Below, piece by piece: positions 44,212 to 52,616 of a stretch of DNA of 64,000 nt (position 1 is the first letter of the stretch; each line of letters opens with the position of its first letter). The stretch covers positions 1,674,001-1,738,000 of the forward strand of contig NZ_CP042997.1 in assembly GCF_008087625.1 (NCBI RefSeq), written 5' to 3'. The position numbers and the translations under genes were made by a program. This stretch comes from Aquisphaera giovannonii (GTDB lineage Bacteria > Planctomycetota > Planctomycetia > Isosphaerales > Isosphaeraceae). Under the pieces are notes generated by a model that saw nothing but the letters and a program-made list of their open reading frames with translations, made no database searches and was not told the DNA's origin.

Positions 44212-44892
44212 ATGCCGTTCGATCATCCGCTCGCGGACCCACAGCTTGCCGGCTATCGGGACTACGCCCGGCAGCGGCAGATGACCCTGGGCGACCTGCT
44301 GCTCGAGAACCGCATCGTCTTCCTCGAGGGGGTCATCAACGACGCCGTCGCCAACATGGCGGTGATGAAGTTCCTGTACCTCCAGTACGAGAACCGCACG
44401 CAGGGCATCAGCTTCTACATCAACAGCCCCGGCGGCAGCGTCAGCAGCACCCTGGCGATCTACGACACGATGCAGTTCATCGAGTGCCCCGTCGCCACCT
44501 ACTGCATCGGGCTCGCCGCCTCCGGCGCGGCGGTCCTGCTCGCCGGCGGCACGAAGGGCCGGCGGTACTCGCTGCCCCACTCCAAGATCATGATCCACCA
44601 GCCGTATGGGCAGGTGGGCGGCCAGGTCTCGGACATCGAGATCCAGGCCGAGGAGATCGTGAAGAGCCGCCAGGTCATCAACGAGATCCTGGCCCGCCAC
44701 ACCAACCAGCCGATCGAGCGGATCGCCCGCGACACCGAGCGGGACCGCTACCTGAGCGCGATGCAGGCCAAGGAATACGGGCTCGTGGACGAGGTCGTGG
44801 GTCGGATCCCCGGCGGCGTCGGCGGCGAGAAGGGGCCGGGCTCCAGCGTCGTCTCCGCGTCGCCCTCCTCGCCCACGCCGGAAGCCCGGTAA
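44212..44892 (+). CDS. clpP: ATP-dependent Clp protease proteolytic subunit, first copy
   Basis: 226 residues. [20 protein letters not shown], the nucleophile Ser104 in GLAASGAA, His in KIMIHQPYG and the Asp region IERIARDTERDRYLS give a full triad. The residue after the nucleophile is Gly rather than Met of AASMG. It forms the barrel that degrades proteins fed by a Clp ATPase. A second, more standard clpP follows 96 bases later; mixed barrels are possible. No clpX or clpA is in the window. Confidence 0.94.
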   Translation: MPFDHPLADPQLAGYRDYARQRQMTLGDLLLENRIVFLEGVINDAVANMAVMKFLYLQYENRTQGISFYINSPGGSVSSTLAIYDTMQFIECPVATYCIGLAASGAAVLLAGGTKGRRYSLPHSKIMIHQPYGQVGGQVSDIEIQAEEIVKSRQVINEILARHTNQPIERIARDTERDRYLSAMQAKEYGLVDEVVGRIPGGVGGEKGPGSSVVSASPSSPTPEAR

Positions 44893-44988
44893 GTAGGCCG
44901 GACGGGCCCCGCCCCGGGGCCCCGTCGCCGTCGCAAACGCCGCCACCGGTCGCCGCCATCATCCCCGATCCCGAAGGGCTTTCCACCC

Positions 44989-45600
44989 ATGCCACTGGTC
45001 CCGATCGTCATCGAACGGAGCGGCCGCGAAGAGCGGGCGATGGATATCTATTCCCGCCTGCTCCAGGACCGCATCATCATCCTGGGGACCGCGATCGACG
45101 ACAACGTCGCGAACCTGATCGTCGCCCAGATGCTCGTCCTGGCCCACCAGGACGCCAAGGCCGATATCCACCTCTACATCAACAGCCCCGGCGGCAGCGT
45201 CACCGCGGGCATGGCCATCTACGACACGATGCAGTGGGTCCCCTGCGACGTGGCCACCTACTGCATCGGCCAGTGCGCCAGCATGGGCTCGCTCCTGCTG
45301 ACGGCCGGCGCCAAGGGGAAGCGGAACGCCCTGCCCCACAGCCGGATCATGATCCACCAGCCGCTCGCCGGCATGGAAGGCACGGCCACCGAGATCCTCA
45401 TCCATGCGGAGGAGTTCATCCGCATGAAGAAGCAGCTCAACGGGATCTACAACAAGCACACCGGCCAGACCCTGGAGAAGCTCCAGGAGGACACCGACCG
45501 CGACCGCTTCATGGGCCCGGACGAGGCCAAGGAATACGGCCTGATCGACAACGTCGTCGATCGCGCCCCGATGTTCCCGGCCAACCCCGAGCGCGTCTGA
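44989..45600 (+). CDS. clpP: ATP-dependent Clp protease proteolytic subunit, second copy
   Basis: 203 residues with the standard [20 protein letters not shown] propeptide region, Ser98 in GQCASMGS, His in [10 protein letters not shown] and the Asp region [15 protein letters not shown]. It is closer to typical ClpP than the first copy. It ends at a convergent NUDIX gene across a shared hairpin. Confidence 0.95.
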   Translation: MPLVPIVIERSGREERAMDIYSRLLQDRIIILGTAIDDNVANLIVAQMLVLAHQDAKADIHLYINSPGGSVTAGMAIYDTMQWVPCDVATYCIGQCASMGSLLLTAGAKGKRNALPHSRIMIHQPLAGMEGTATEILIHAEEFIRMKKQLNGIYNKHTGQTLEKLQEDTDRDRFMGPDEAKEYGLIDNVVDRAPMFPANPERV

Positions 45601-45644
45601 TCGGTCCCGAGAGGCCGCCCGCCACAGATCGCGACGAATCCCGG

Positions 45645-45673
45645 AGCCCGACCGTCATCCCGCCGGTCGGGCT
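45645..45673. terminator. Two-way terminator between clpP and the NUDIX gene
   Basis: AGCCCGACCG and CGGTCGGGCT form a perfect 10-bp stem with a 9-base loop. It overlaps the stop codon of the convergent NUDIX gene. Confidence 0.65.
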
Positions 45674-46095
45674 TCGTCCTGCGCGGACCCGGCCAGCTCG
45701 CGGAGGACGGGCTCATTGGCCTCCGGGAAGCGGAGCGTCTCCAGCTCGTCGGGTCGGACCCAGCGGTATTCATGGCCCGGGCCCGGCTCCGCCGACGGGT
45801 CGACCGGCTCGCAGTCGAACACATGGAGCCGGACGAGGCCGTGCGGGTAGCGGTGCTCGATGACGTGGCGGAGCCGGCCGACGACGACGGCCAGGCCGGT
45901 CTCCTCCAGGCATTCGCGGGCGACGGCCGCCTCGGGGGCCTCGCCGGGCTCGCACTTGCCGCCCGGGAATTCCCAGTAGCCCGCGTAGACGGCCCCCCGC
46001 GGACGCCTCTGCACGTAGAAGCGGCCCCCGCGGCGGATGAGCCCGATCCCGACCAGGGTCGGCGCCTCGGGGCGACCGGCTCCCGCGTCGCTCAC
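45655..46095 (-). CDS. NUDIX hydrolase (MutT-like)
   Basis: 146 residues. The NUDIX box [24 protein letters not shown]-type sequence has all metal-binding Glu residues, preceded by [18 protein letters not shown] as in MutT. It hydrolyses nucleoside diphosphate-linked compounds, possibly 8-oxo-dGTP. The start is GTG at 46095, inside the fabI stop (GTGA overlap), so the gene is coupled to fabI. Confidence 0.88.
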   Translation of the reverse strand: MSDAGAGRPEAPTLVGIGLIRRGGRFYVQRRPRGAVYAGYWEFPGGKCEPGEAPEAAVARECLEETGLAVVVGRLRHVIEHRYPHGLVRLHVFDCEPVDPSAEPGPGHEYRWVRPDELETLRFPEANEPVLRELAGSAQDEARPAG

Positions 46096-46901
46096 AGCTT
46101 GCCGGCCTTGCTCGCCTCGATGGCCCGGCCGGGGGAGCCCATGACGTTGTAGCCGCAGTCGACGTGGAGGATCTCGCCGGTGATGCCGCTGGCCAGGTCG
46201 GAGAGCAGGAACATGCCGGCCGAGCCGACCTCGGCGCGGTCGATGTTCCGCTGCATCGGCGAGACGGCCTCGTACAGCCCGGCCAGGGCGTCGGCGTCGC
46301 CGACGGCGGAGGCGGCCAGCGTCTTCACCGGGCCGGCCGAGACGGCGTTGACCCGGATCTTCTTGGGCCCGAGGTCGTAGGCCAGGTACTTCACCGACGC
46401 GTCGAGCGCCGCCTTGCAGACGCCCATCATGTTGTACCCAGACACCACGCGCTCGCCGCCGAGGTAGGTGAGCGTGAGGATGGAGCCGCCCTCGGGCATG
46501 AACCGGGCGGCGTTCCGCGAGACGGCCACCAGCGAGTAGACGCTGATGTCCATCGCGGTCTTGAACCCGTCCCGGCTGGACTCCACGAACGGGCACTTGA
46601 TGTCGGCGATCGGGGCGAAGGCGATCGAGTGGAGCACGAAGTCGAGCGAGCCGAACGCCTCGGCGGTCTTGTCGAACGCCGACGCCACGTCCTCGTCCTT
46701 CTGGACGTCGCAGGGGACCAGGACCTTGGCGCCGATCGGGTCGGTCAGCTTGCGGACGCGCCGCTCCATCTTCTCGCCGGGGAGGTGGGTGAAGCCGACT
46801 TCCGCCCCCTCCTCGATGAGCTTCTGGGAGATCGCCCAGGCGATGCTGTAGTCGTTGGCTACGCCCAGGACGAGCCCCTTTTTCCCCGAGAAGATCCCCA
46901 T
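46092..46901 (-). CDS. fabI: Enoyl-[acyl-carrier-protein] reductase FabI
   Basis: 269 residues of the FabI branch of SDRs. [16 protein letters not shown] is the diverged cofactor motif, LHSIAFAP follows, and Y-N-M-M-G-V-C-K gives the Y-x6-K active site. [10 protein letters not shown] and [12 protein letters not shown] are typical. It reduces enoyl-ACP with NADH in the last step of each fatty acid elongation round. The active-site Tyr region suggests the triclosan-binding type. The start at 46901 ([13 protein letters not shown]) gives the normal length. Confidence 0.95.
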   Translation of the reverse strand: MGIFSGKKGLVLGVANDYSIAWAISQKLIEEGAEVGFTHLPGEKMERRVRKLTDPIGAKVLVPCDVQKDEDVASAFDKTAEAFGSLDFVLHSIAFAPIADIKCPFVESSRDGFKTAMDISVYSLVAVSRNAARFMPEGGSILTLTYLGGERVVSGYNMMGVCKAALDASVKYLAYDLGPKKIRVNAVSAGPVKTLAASAVGDADALAGLYEAVSPMQRNIDRAEVGSAGMFLLSDLASGITGEILHVDCGYNVMGSPGRAIEASKAGKL

Positions 46902-47030
46902 CCCCGACCCCTTTCCCTCGCGGGCCCGACCGGCCCGTCGGCGCTGCCTCGATCCCGGATCACGAAGTTGTAAAATACCCGGACGCATGGGCCCGCTCAA
47001 CATCGAGTTTCGCCGCGGGGGGGCATCGAC

Positions 47031-48371
47031 TTGCCGGGAAGGACGCGCGGATTCGTGGCATGGCTGACGAGGCCCAGGGGCCCGCTCCTCTCCGCGGGCA
47101 ACCTCGCCCTGGCGGCGGTCGCCGTCGGGGCCGTCCTGAGGGTCTCCGAGTTCCTCGGGTTCCGCCAGCTCTACCTGGACGAGCGGCTCCTCCTGGAGAA
47201 CATCGTCGGCCGGGCCCCGTTCGACTTCCATCACGTCCTCGAGAACGACCAGATGGCCCCGCCGGGGTTCCTGGTGATCGAGCGCCTGCTCGTGCACCTG
47301 CCGTTCCACGTCCTGGCGACGGCCCGCCTGTTCCCCCTGCTCTGCGGCCTCGCCTCCCTCCTCCTGATGGCCCCCGCGGCGCGTCGGTACCTCGACCCGC
47401 GCGCCGTGCCGATCGCCGTCGCGACGCTGGCGCTGGGGGATCACCTGCTCTACTACTCGGCCGAGATCAAGCAGTATTCCTGCGACCTGATGATCGCCCT
47501 GCTGGCCTTGATCCTCGCGGCCCCTTCGCCCGGGGCCGCGGCCCCCGGCCAACCGGCAGACACCCTTTCATCTCGGCGACTCCGGGCCCTGGCCGCCTTC
47601 GGCGTGATCGCCCCGTGGTTCTCCTTCACGGTCCTCTTCCTGCTCGCCGGGATCGGCCTGCGGCTCCTCGCCGTCTCGATCGGGACGCGAGACCGGCGAA
47701 AGGTCCTGTCTGTGGTCGGCGTCGGCGCCGCCTGGGTGCTGAGCCTCGGCGGCTGCGTCCTGCTCTCGCGGTCGATCCTGAGCAGCCGGGATTTCATCTG
47801 GATCTGGTGGAACTTCGCCTTCCTGCCGATCCCTCCGCATTCCCTCGCCGACGCCCAGCTCGTGGCGGAGTCGGTGGCGAACGTGTTCATCAACCCCGGC
47901 AGCATCCTCTCCCCGCTGGACTTCACCGGCACGGCGACGGCCGCGTCCCTGCTGGCCGTCATCGGCTGCGCCTCGGTGGGGAGGCGGTGGCCCGGGGGGC
48001 TCTGGCTGCTGATTGCCCCCCTGCTCTTCGGCCTCGCGGCCTCGGCCGCGCGGCAGTACCCCTTCCACGGCCGGCTGGCGTTCTACCTCGTGCCGACCTT
48101 CCACATGCTCCTCGCCGAGGGGATCGCGGCGGTCGGCCGGCGCTCGCAGTGGATCCTCACCGTCGCGCTGGCGGGCTTCTTCCTCTACGGGGAGGCCGCG
48201 GAGATCGCCTGGCACCACATCATCCAGGGCCGCTTCCGCACGTACGACTCGCACGGCGACCTGAAGAACGACCTCCTGGACGAGCTGGAATTCCGCCGCC
48301 ACCCGCGGAGGCCGCCCCCGCCCCCGCCCTTGCCCGCGCCCGAGTCGGCCCCGGCCGAGCCGGCACCCTGA
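47031..48371 (+). CDS. Polytopic membrane glycosyltransferase, GT39/PMT-like
   Basis: 446 residues with about nine hydrophobic segments. The first loop has [13 protein letters not shown] with the Asp-Glu pair expected for GT-C enzymes, and [12 protein letters not shown] is a typical PMT-family motif. It should use a lipid-linked sugar at the membrane. The C-terminus is a Pro-rich tail. The start is unsure: TTG at 47031 (GGGG seven bases upstream) or GTG at 47055. It is divergent from fabI across 129 bases. Confidence 0.82.
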   Translation: MPGRTRGFVAWLTRPRGPLLSAGNLALAAVAVGAVLRVSEFLGFRQLYLDERLLLENIVGRAPFDFHHVLENDQMAPPGFLVIERLLVHLPFHVLATARLFPLLCGLASLLLMAPAARRYLDPRAVPIAVATLALGDHLLYYSAEIKQYSCDLMIALLALILAAPSPGAAAPGQPADTLSSRRLRALAAFGVIAPWFSFTVLFLLAGIGLRLLAVSIGTRDRRKVLSVVGVGAAWVLSLGGCVLLSRSILSSRDFIWIWWNFAFLPIPPHSLADAQLVAESVANVFINPGSILSPLDFTGTATAASLLAVIGCASVGRRWPGGLWLLIAPLLFGLAASAARQYPFHGRLAFYLVPTFHMLLAEGIAAVGRRSQWILTVALAGFFLYGEAAEIAWHHIIQGRFRTYDSHGDLKNDLLDELEFRRHPRRPPPPPPLPAPESAPAEPAP

Positions 48372-48395
48372 CGGATGGGGCCGGCCCCGCGCCGC

Positions 48396-48932
48396 TCACA
48401 GCCGGCCGATCCACTCCGAGGCCGGGATCACCTCGCTGAGGAACTGGGCCTGGGCGGCCAGGATGGACCGTTGCATCTCCTCGGCCGTGACCTCGCCGCC
48501 GGGATTGGAGAGCGAGAGCGTCCCCGTCGCGTCGCGGAGGAACTCCGACTTGAAACCTCGGTGGACCGCCTGGCGGGCCGTGGTGTCGCAGCACATGTGC
48601 GTCATGTATCCGGCGATGGCGACCGTGTCGATGCCCTGCTCGCGGAGCCAGCCTTCCAGCGGCGTCCCCGTGAAGCTGCCCGGGAGCGACTTCTCGATGA
48701 GCAGGTCGCGAGGCCGCCCGGCGACCTCGGGATGGAGCTGCCAGGTTTCGCTCCCCTTGCGGAAGATCGGCCCGTCTTCCGTGTGATGCTGGATGACGAC
48801 GATGGGGACTTTCCCCGCCGCGGCGTCCATGACCTCGAGGATTCTGTCGAGGTGCCCGGCGGGATGGGTGATCGGCAGGGCGCCGGTGAAGTACTCATTC
48901 TGCACGTCGATGACCAGCAGCGCGCGTCGCAT
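48396..48932 (-). CDS. Isochorismatase-like cysteine hydrolase
   Basis: 178 residues. The triad is visible: Asp in LLVIDVQNEY, Lys in EKSLPGSFTGT, and Cys in YMTHMCCDTTARQA. Members include nicotinamidase-like and N-carbamoyl amidase enzymes; the substrate here is not evident. The start at 48932 has GGAG upstream and gives the standard N-terminus. It is convergent with the glycosyltransferase gene, 25 bases away. Confidence 0.9.
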   Translation of the reverse strand: MRRALLVIDVQNEYFTGALPITHPAGHLDRILEVMDAAAGKVPIVVIQHHTEDGPIFRKGSETWQLHPEVAGRPRDLLIEKSLPGSFTGTPLEGWLREQGIDTVAIAGYMTHMCCDTTARQAVHRGFKSEFLRDATGTLSLSNPGGEVTAEEMQRSILAAQAQFLSEVIPASEWIGRL

Positions 48933-49180
48933 GATGACTCCGAGGCGAAAGTGGGTCATCCAGCAATATGCCACGCCTCAATTGTCCGCCCTCGGTCGAG
49001 CCCGAGGAAGCCGGCCCGTATTCGGGCCGTGCGATTTCCTTGCTTCTCATCCTGATTGTTGGGCTCGCAACGCGTCCGCTTCTGGCCCGAGCAGGGGCCC
49101 GCGGCTATCATGAGGTCGCGTTGCGTTGATCGCTGTGTTCCGTTTTGTGGTGAACTCATCCCAGGCTCGAAAAGGTGCCG

Positions 49181-50152
49181 ATGGACGCGACATTTCGCCT
49201 CGCCAGAAAAAATCGGAACGTGGGGCTGGGCGGTATTCTCGGGTTCACCGCGGCGCTCGCATTGACGCTCTATGTGGCGTGGACCGACCCGAAGATCCGC
49301 GACCCGCGCCTCCTTGTCGTCTTGGCCGGCGGCTTCTACATGTTCATGACAGGCCTATCGGCATTGCTGCTCGCGAGCTACTATTGTCAGCGATTGATGC
49401 TCCGGGGAGAGCGAGTCCAACTCTTGGGGCTATTCCAGAGTATCGAAGTCGACCTGTGCAGCGTGACCCGGGCCCGGTGGCGGCCCGGAGAACTGACCTT
49501 GTGGGATAACTCGACGAGGCTGACGATCGACTTCCGGGTCTATCAGTGGAGTCGCGAGGAGCGGGACGAGTTGATCCGAGTTGTGCGTTCCGCGCTCGAC
49601 CCGGAGATTCAGACGGGCTGGGACCTCTTCGCCTACAAGATGGGCTACGGCCTGCCGCGAAGACCTCCCGGGGAACCCGGTCCGGCCGAGGTCCTCCTGA
49701 CTCGAAGCCTCTGGACGCGCTACTTCCTGCCGCTCGTCATCCTGGCAGTCGTCGGCGGCGTGACTGCCTGGAGGCTCACGGGGAATCCTCGCTTTCTGAC
49801 CGCCCCGTCTGCACCCCTGCTCCTCTGGGGAGTTCTGCGATATACGACCCCGGCCGAGGGGATCGTCTCGTCGAAGATACATGCCCGTTCTGTGAAGGAC
49901 GCCGGACGATTCCTGGTCTTCCTCCTGGTCTGGGGAACCGTCGGAATCGCGGCCATCATATGGGCATCTTGGCCTGGCTGGGAGAACCAGCCTATCCCGT
50001 TTATCGTGACCTTGGTCATCTGGATGTCGGTCCTCCTCTACGAGGCCGCCCGGGAGGACCGCCGCACCGCTCGCCGCGACCGCGAGGCCGCGGAACTTGC
50101 CGCCAAGGCCCGCGGCGAGCGAGGGAGGCAGGAGGTTGGGGTCCTGGAATGA
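49181..50152 (+). CDS. Unknown membrane protein
   Basis: 323 residues with about four hydrophobic segments: two near the N-terminus (LGGILGFTAALALTLYVAW and LVVLAGGFYMFMTGLSALLL), then around 185-215, and 240-285. Between them a beta-rich domain (LTLWDNSTRLTIDFRVYQW) could be PH-like. No family recognised. It is less GC-rich than its neighbours. Its stop codon TGA is part of the target duplication of the MITE-like element that follows, so the insertion has just spared the gene. Confidence 0.75.
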   Translation: MDATFRLARKNRNVGLGGILGFTAALALTLYVAWTDPKIRDPRLLVVLAGGFYMFMTGLSALLLASYYCQRLMLRGERVQLLGLFQSIEVDLCSVTRARWRPGELTLWDNSTRLTIDFRVYQWSREERDELIRVVRSALDPEIQTGWDLFAYKMGYGLPRRPPGEPGPAEVLLTRSLWTRYFLPLVILAVVGGVTAWRLTGNPRFLTAPSAPLLLWGVLRYTTPAEGIVSSKIHARSVKDAGRFLVFLLVWGTVGIAAIIWASWPGWENQPIPFIVTLVIWMSVLLYEAAREDRRTARRDREAAELAAKARGERGRQEVGVLE

Positions 50153-50156
50153 ATAC

Positions 50157-50525
50157 GGCTCATCCGGCGGAAGCGCGCGCCGTCCGGGCCCTGCCGCGAC
50201 GCCACGGCCGGTCGGGCCGGCGCGACGGCCAAGGCATGGGTCGCGCCACTGGGCGGTCCCGCGGGGCCGCCTCCGACTCTGCCGCGACCACCCGGGGCGA
50301 CGCCCGGCGTAGCACCCTTCGGGCGAGGCCGTCCGGGTGGCTGTGGCGGAAGCGCAGCGACGCCACGGGATCGGCGCCGACGGCGCGAACGGCGCGGGCC
50401 CGCCCGGAAGGCCCGGGCGATCCCGTGGCATCGCCTGCGGCTCTGCCACAGCCACCCGGAGGGTCGGTGATCTCGACTCCGATCGTCCCCTCCCACGCCG
50501 GGCGCGCGCTTCAGCCGGATGAACC
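50157..50525. mobile_element. MITE-like non-coding element with terminal inverted repeats
   Basis: 369 bases. The outer 25 bases (50157-50181) and the reverse complement of 50501-50525 agree at 23 of 25 positions (GGCTCATCCGGCGGAAGCGC start). ATGAATAC stands directly outside both ends (50149-50156 and 50526-50533), an 8-bp target duplication. No transposase is encoded. The inside holds the palindromic unit shared with 14.6 kb. The remaining bases to 50552 hold no gene. Confidence 0.8.
50250..50459 (+). repeat. Dispersed palindromic repeat, second locus
   Basis: The unit 50333-50459 is an imperfect palindrome: arms 50333-50373 and 50418-50459 pair at about 80%. It is the inverted copy of 14637-14762. 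A decayed half unit is at 50250-50332. Confidence 0.8.
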
Positions 50526-50552
50526 ATGAATACGTCCAGTCTGCGGGCCGGC

Positions 50553-52616
50553 TCACCCGTCCGCGGTGGTGTCGGGATAGATCCTGGAGCCGGGGAGCTT
50601 CATGATCCGGGCGGCCAGCCTGCGGAATCCGCCGTTTCGCGAAATGACGAGGACCTGGCCCGGCAGCTCCATACGGCGGCTGAGCTGCTGGACCAGGACG
50701 CGGCCAGGCTCGTCCCCGAGGCCCCAGCGAAAGGCCTTGCCGCCGAGGCAGAGGACGAAGAGGGGCCGGCGGGGGAGGGATCGCAGCCGCTTGCGGGCGA
50801 GCCAGGCCCCGGCGCAGGTGGGCTGGGCCGCGAGCAGGGCGAGCAGCGGGGCCAGGGCGTCGTCATCGAGGCCGTGGGGGAGGAAGTCATCGGACGGCCC
50901 GACCGAGGCGCGCTCGAGGCGGTCGCCCTCGACGGCGGCCTCGTGCGCGTCCAGGCGGGCGCGGACCTCGCGGAGGCGATCCGCCCGGCCCGTCTCCCGG
51001 TAGTGGGCGGCGAGGAGCTCGCAGGCCGTCTTCATCCAGTTCTCGTCGGCGTCGTCGACGACCCGCAGGAGCAATCGCTCGCCCCCCGCGTCGCCCAGGC
51101 GGAGGCGGCAGTGGCCCAGCATGACGGTCCCGCCGACGTGGTCCGGGGCATGCCGGAGCAGCTCCTCGAGGATGGGGACGGCGGCGTCCGGCCCGCGATG
51201 GTCGGCCGACTCGCGGGCGCGGTCCCACAGGGCGGCGATCGCGGCCGCGGAAAGGGGCGAGGGGCCGGGATCGCCGGCGTCCGCCCCCGGAGTCTCCTCG
51301 GGCTCCGCCCTCGCGGCGGGATCGTCGGCCGGCGGGATCGCCGCCGGGGCCCCTGCCGCCGAGGAGGCCGCCGGAGTCGCCGCCGCGATGGGACTCGCCT
51401 CCGGCCTCGACGCCCTCCTGGCCTCGGCGGCGGCCCAGCGGTGGCGATCGCGCCAGGAGGCCCGGGCGGACCGTCGCCATTCCTCCGCGAGCTCGCGCTC
51501 GATCGCCGGCAGCGTCGCGCCGATCAGGGACGCGGCCGAGGGCTCCGCCGCGGCGGGGAAGCCCGCCTCCCGGAGCCGCTCCCGATCCTGCCCGAGGGCC
51601 CGGAGCCGCTCGGGGAGGGCCGGGTGGCTGCTGTCGATGGCGGTCAACTGGGCGAGCGCACGCCCGATCCAGCGGGCCGCGTCGGCGGGCGACGGGGCGA
51701 CCGGGATGGCGAGCCGCAGCCGATCGAAGAGGTCATCGGGCGGCTCGGGCATCTCGCCGGCGAGCCCGTGGAGGTCGGGCCAGAACCGCTCGGAGATCCA
51801 CTCGCCGCGGCACTCGGTCCGCCAGAGGGCCCCGGCCATGACCCCCGCGCCGGCGACCTCCGCCCCGACCCGGTCGGCGTGGAACTCGTGGAGCCGGGAC
51901 AGGACGACGGCCCTCGCGTGGAGCCGCGGCCAGTACCAGCCCAGGAACCGCATCACGGCGCCGCGGACCGTGCCGTCCAGGGCCCCCGTGATCGGCGACT
52001 GCATGCGCCCGACCGCGTGGCACCACGCGCGGTGGAGGCGATAGATCCGGCCGTTCCTCATCCCGTGCCGGGCCGAGAGGTGGGCGAACTCGTGCGCGAA
52101 GATCGACCGCAGCTCGTCGGGCGAGAGGACCATGGCCAGGGGCAGGCCGATCTCGAGCGTCGAGCGGCCGAGCCCCAGGAAGCCCAGGCGGGGCACGTCG
52201 AGGACGCTCGCGTTGTAGGCGAGGGAGACGCGGATCTCGTCGAAGGGGCGGCAGTCGAGCCGCCGTCGCAGCTCGTCCAGCATGGCCCGCAGCTCGGGCG
52301 CCTCGCCCGGGCCCAGGAGGTGGCCCTGCCGGGGGGTCGGCTCGGCGAGGAGCAGGAAGCCGGCCTGGGAGAAGCAGTAGGCGAGCAGCCCCGCCCCCAG
52401 GGCCAGCAGCACGATCGCCGCGCCGGCCTCCGCCGCGACGACCACCCCCAGCACGCAGAGCGCGACGCCGCCGCCGAGCAGCCCCGCGATCCAGGACAGG
52501 AGCGCCCCCCGCCCGATCCGCACCCAGCGCACGACGGCCCGCTCCAGCGCCCGCGGACGGCCGGCGTAGCGGGCCTCCACCCATCTCACCAGGTCGTCGA
52601 AGGCCTCTCGCTTCAT
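50553..52616 (-). CDS. M48-type membrane zinc metallopeptidase with C-terminal TPR-like region
   Basis: 687 residues. Two hydrophobic segments at about 38-62 and 66-92 are followed by a peptidase M48 (HtpX/Ste24-like) domain: HEFAH at 175-179 and EFHAD at 244-248 as third zinc ligand. A long Ala/Pro-rich linker (about 415-470) leads to a helical region with WDRARESADHRGPDAAVPIL and a C-terminal beta-rich end. It probably degrades membrane or periplasmic proteins. Its start overlaps the stop of the upstream TPR gene (ATGA at 52613-52616), so both are made together. Confidence 0.85.
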   Translation of the reverse strand: MKREAFDDLVRWVEARYAGRPRALERAVVRWVRIGRGALLSWIAGLLGGGVALCVLGVVVAAEAGAAIVLLALGAGLLAYCFSQAGFLLLAEPTPRQGHLLGPGEAPELRAMLDELRRRLDCRPFDEIRVSLAYNASVLDVPRLGFLGLGRSTLEIGLPLAMVLSPDELRSIFAHEFAHLSARHGMRNGRIYRLHRAWCHAVGRMQSPITGALDGTVRGAVMRFLGWYWPRLHARAVVLSRLHEFHADRVGAEVAGAGVMAGALWRTECRGEWISERFWPDLHGLAGEMPEPPDDLFDRLRLAIPVAPSPADAARWIGRALAQLTAIDSSHPALPERLRALGQDRERLREAGFPAAAEPSAASLIGATLPAIERELAEEWRRSARASWRDRHRWAAAEARRASRPEASPIAAATPAASSAAGAPAAIPPADDPAARAEPEETPGADAGDPGPSPLSAAAIAALWDRARESADHRGPDAAVPILEELLRHAPDHVGGTVMLGHCRLRLGDAGGERLLLRVVDDADENWMKTACELLAAHYRETGRADRLREVRARLDAHEAAVEGDRLERASVGPSDDFLPHGLDDDALAPLLALLAAQPTCAGAWLARKRLRSLPRRPLFVLCLGGKAFRWGLGDEPGRVLVQQLSRRMELPGQVLVISRNGGFRRLAARIMKLPGSRIYPDTTADG

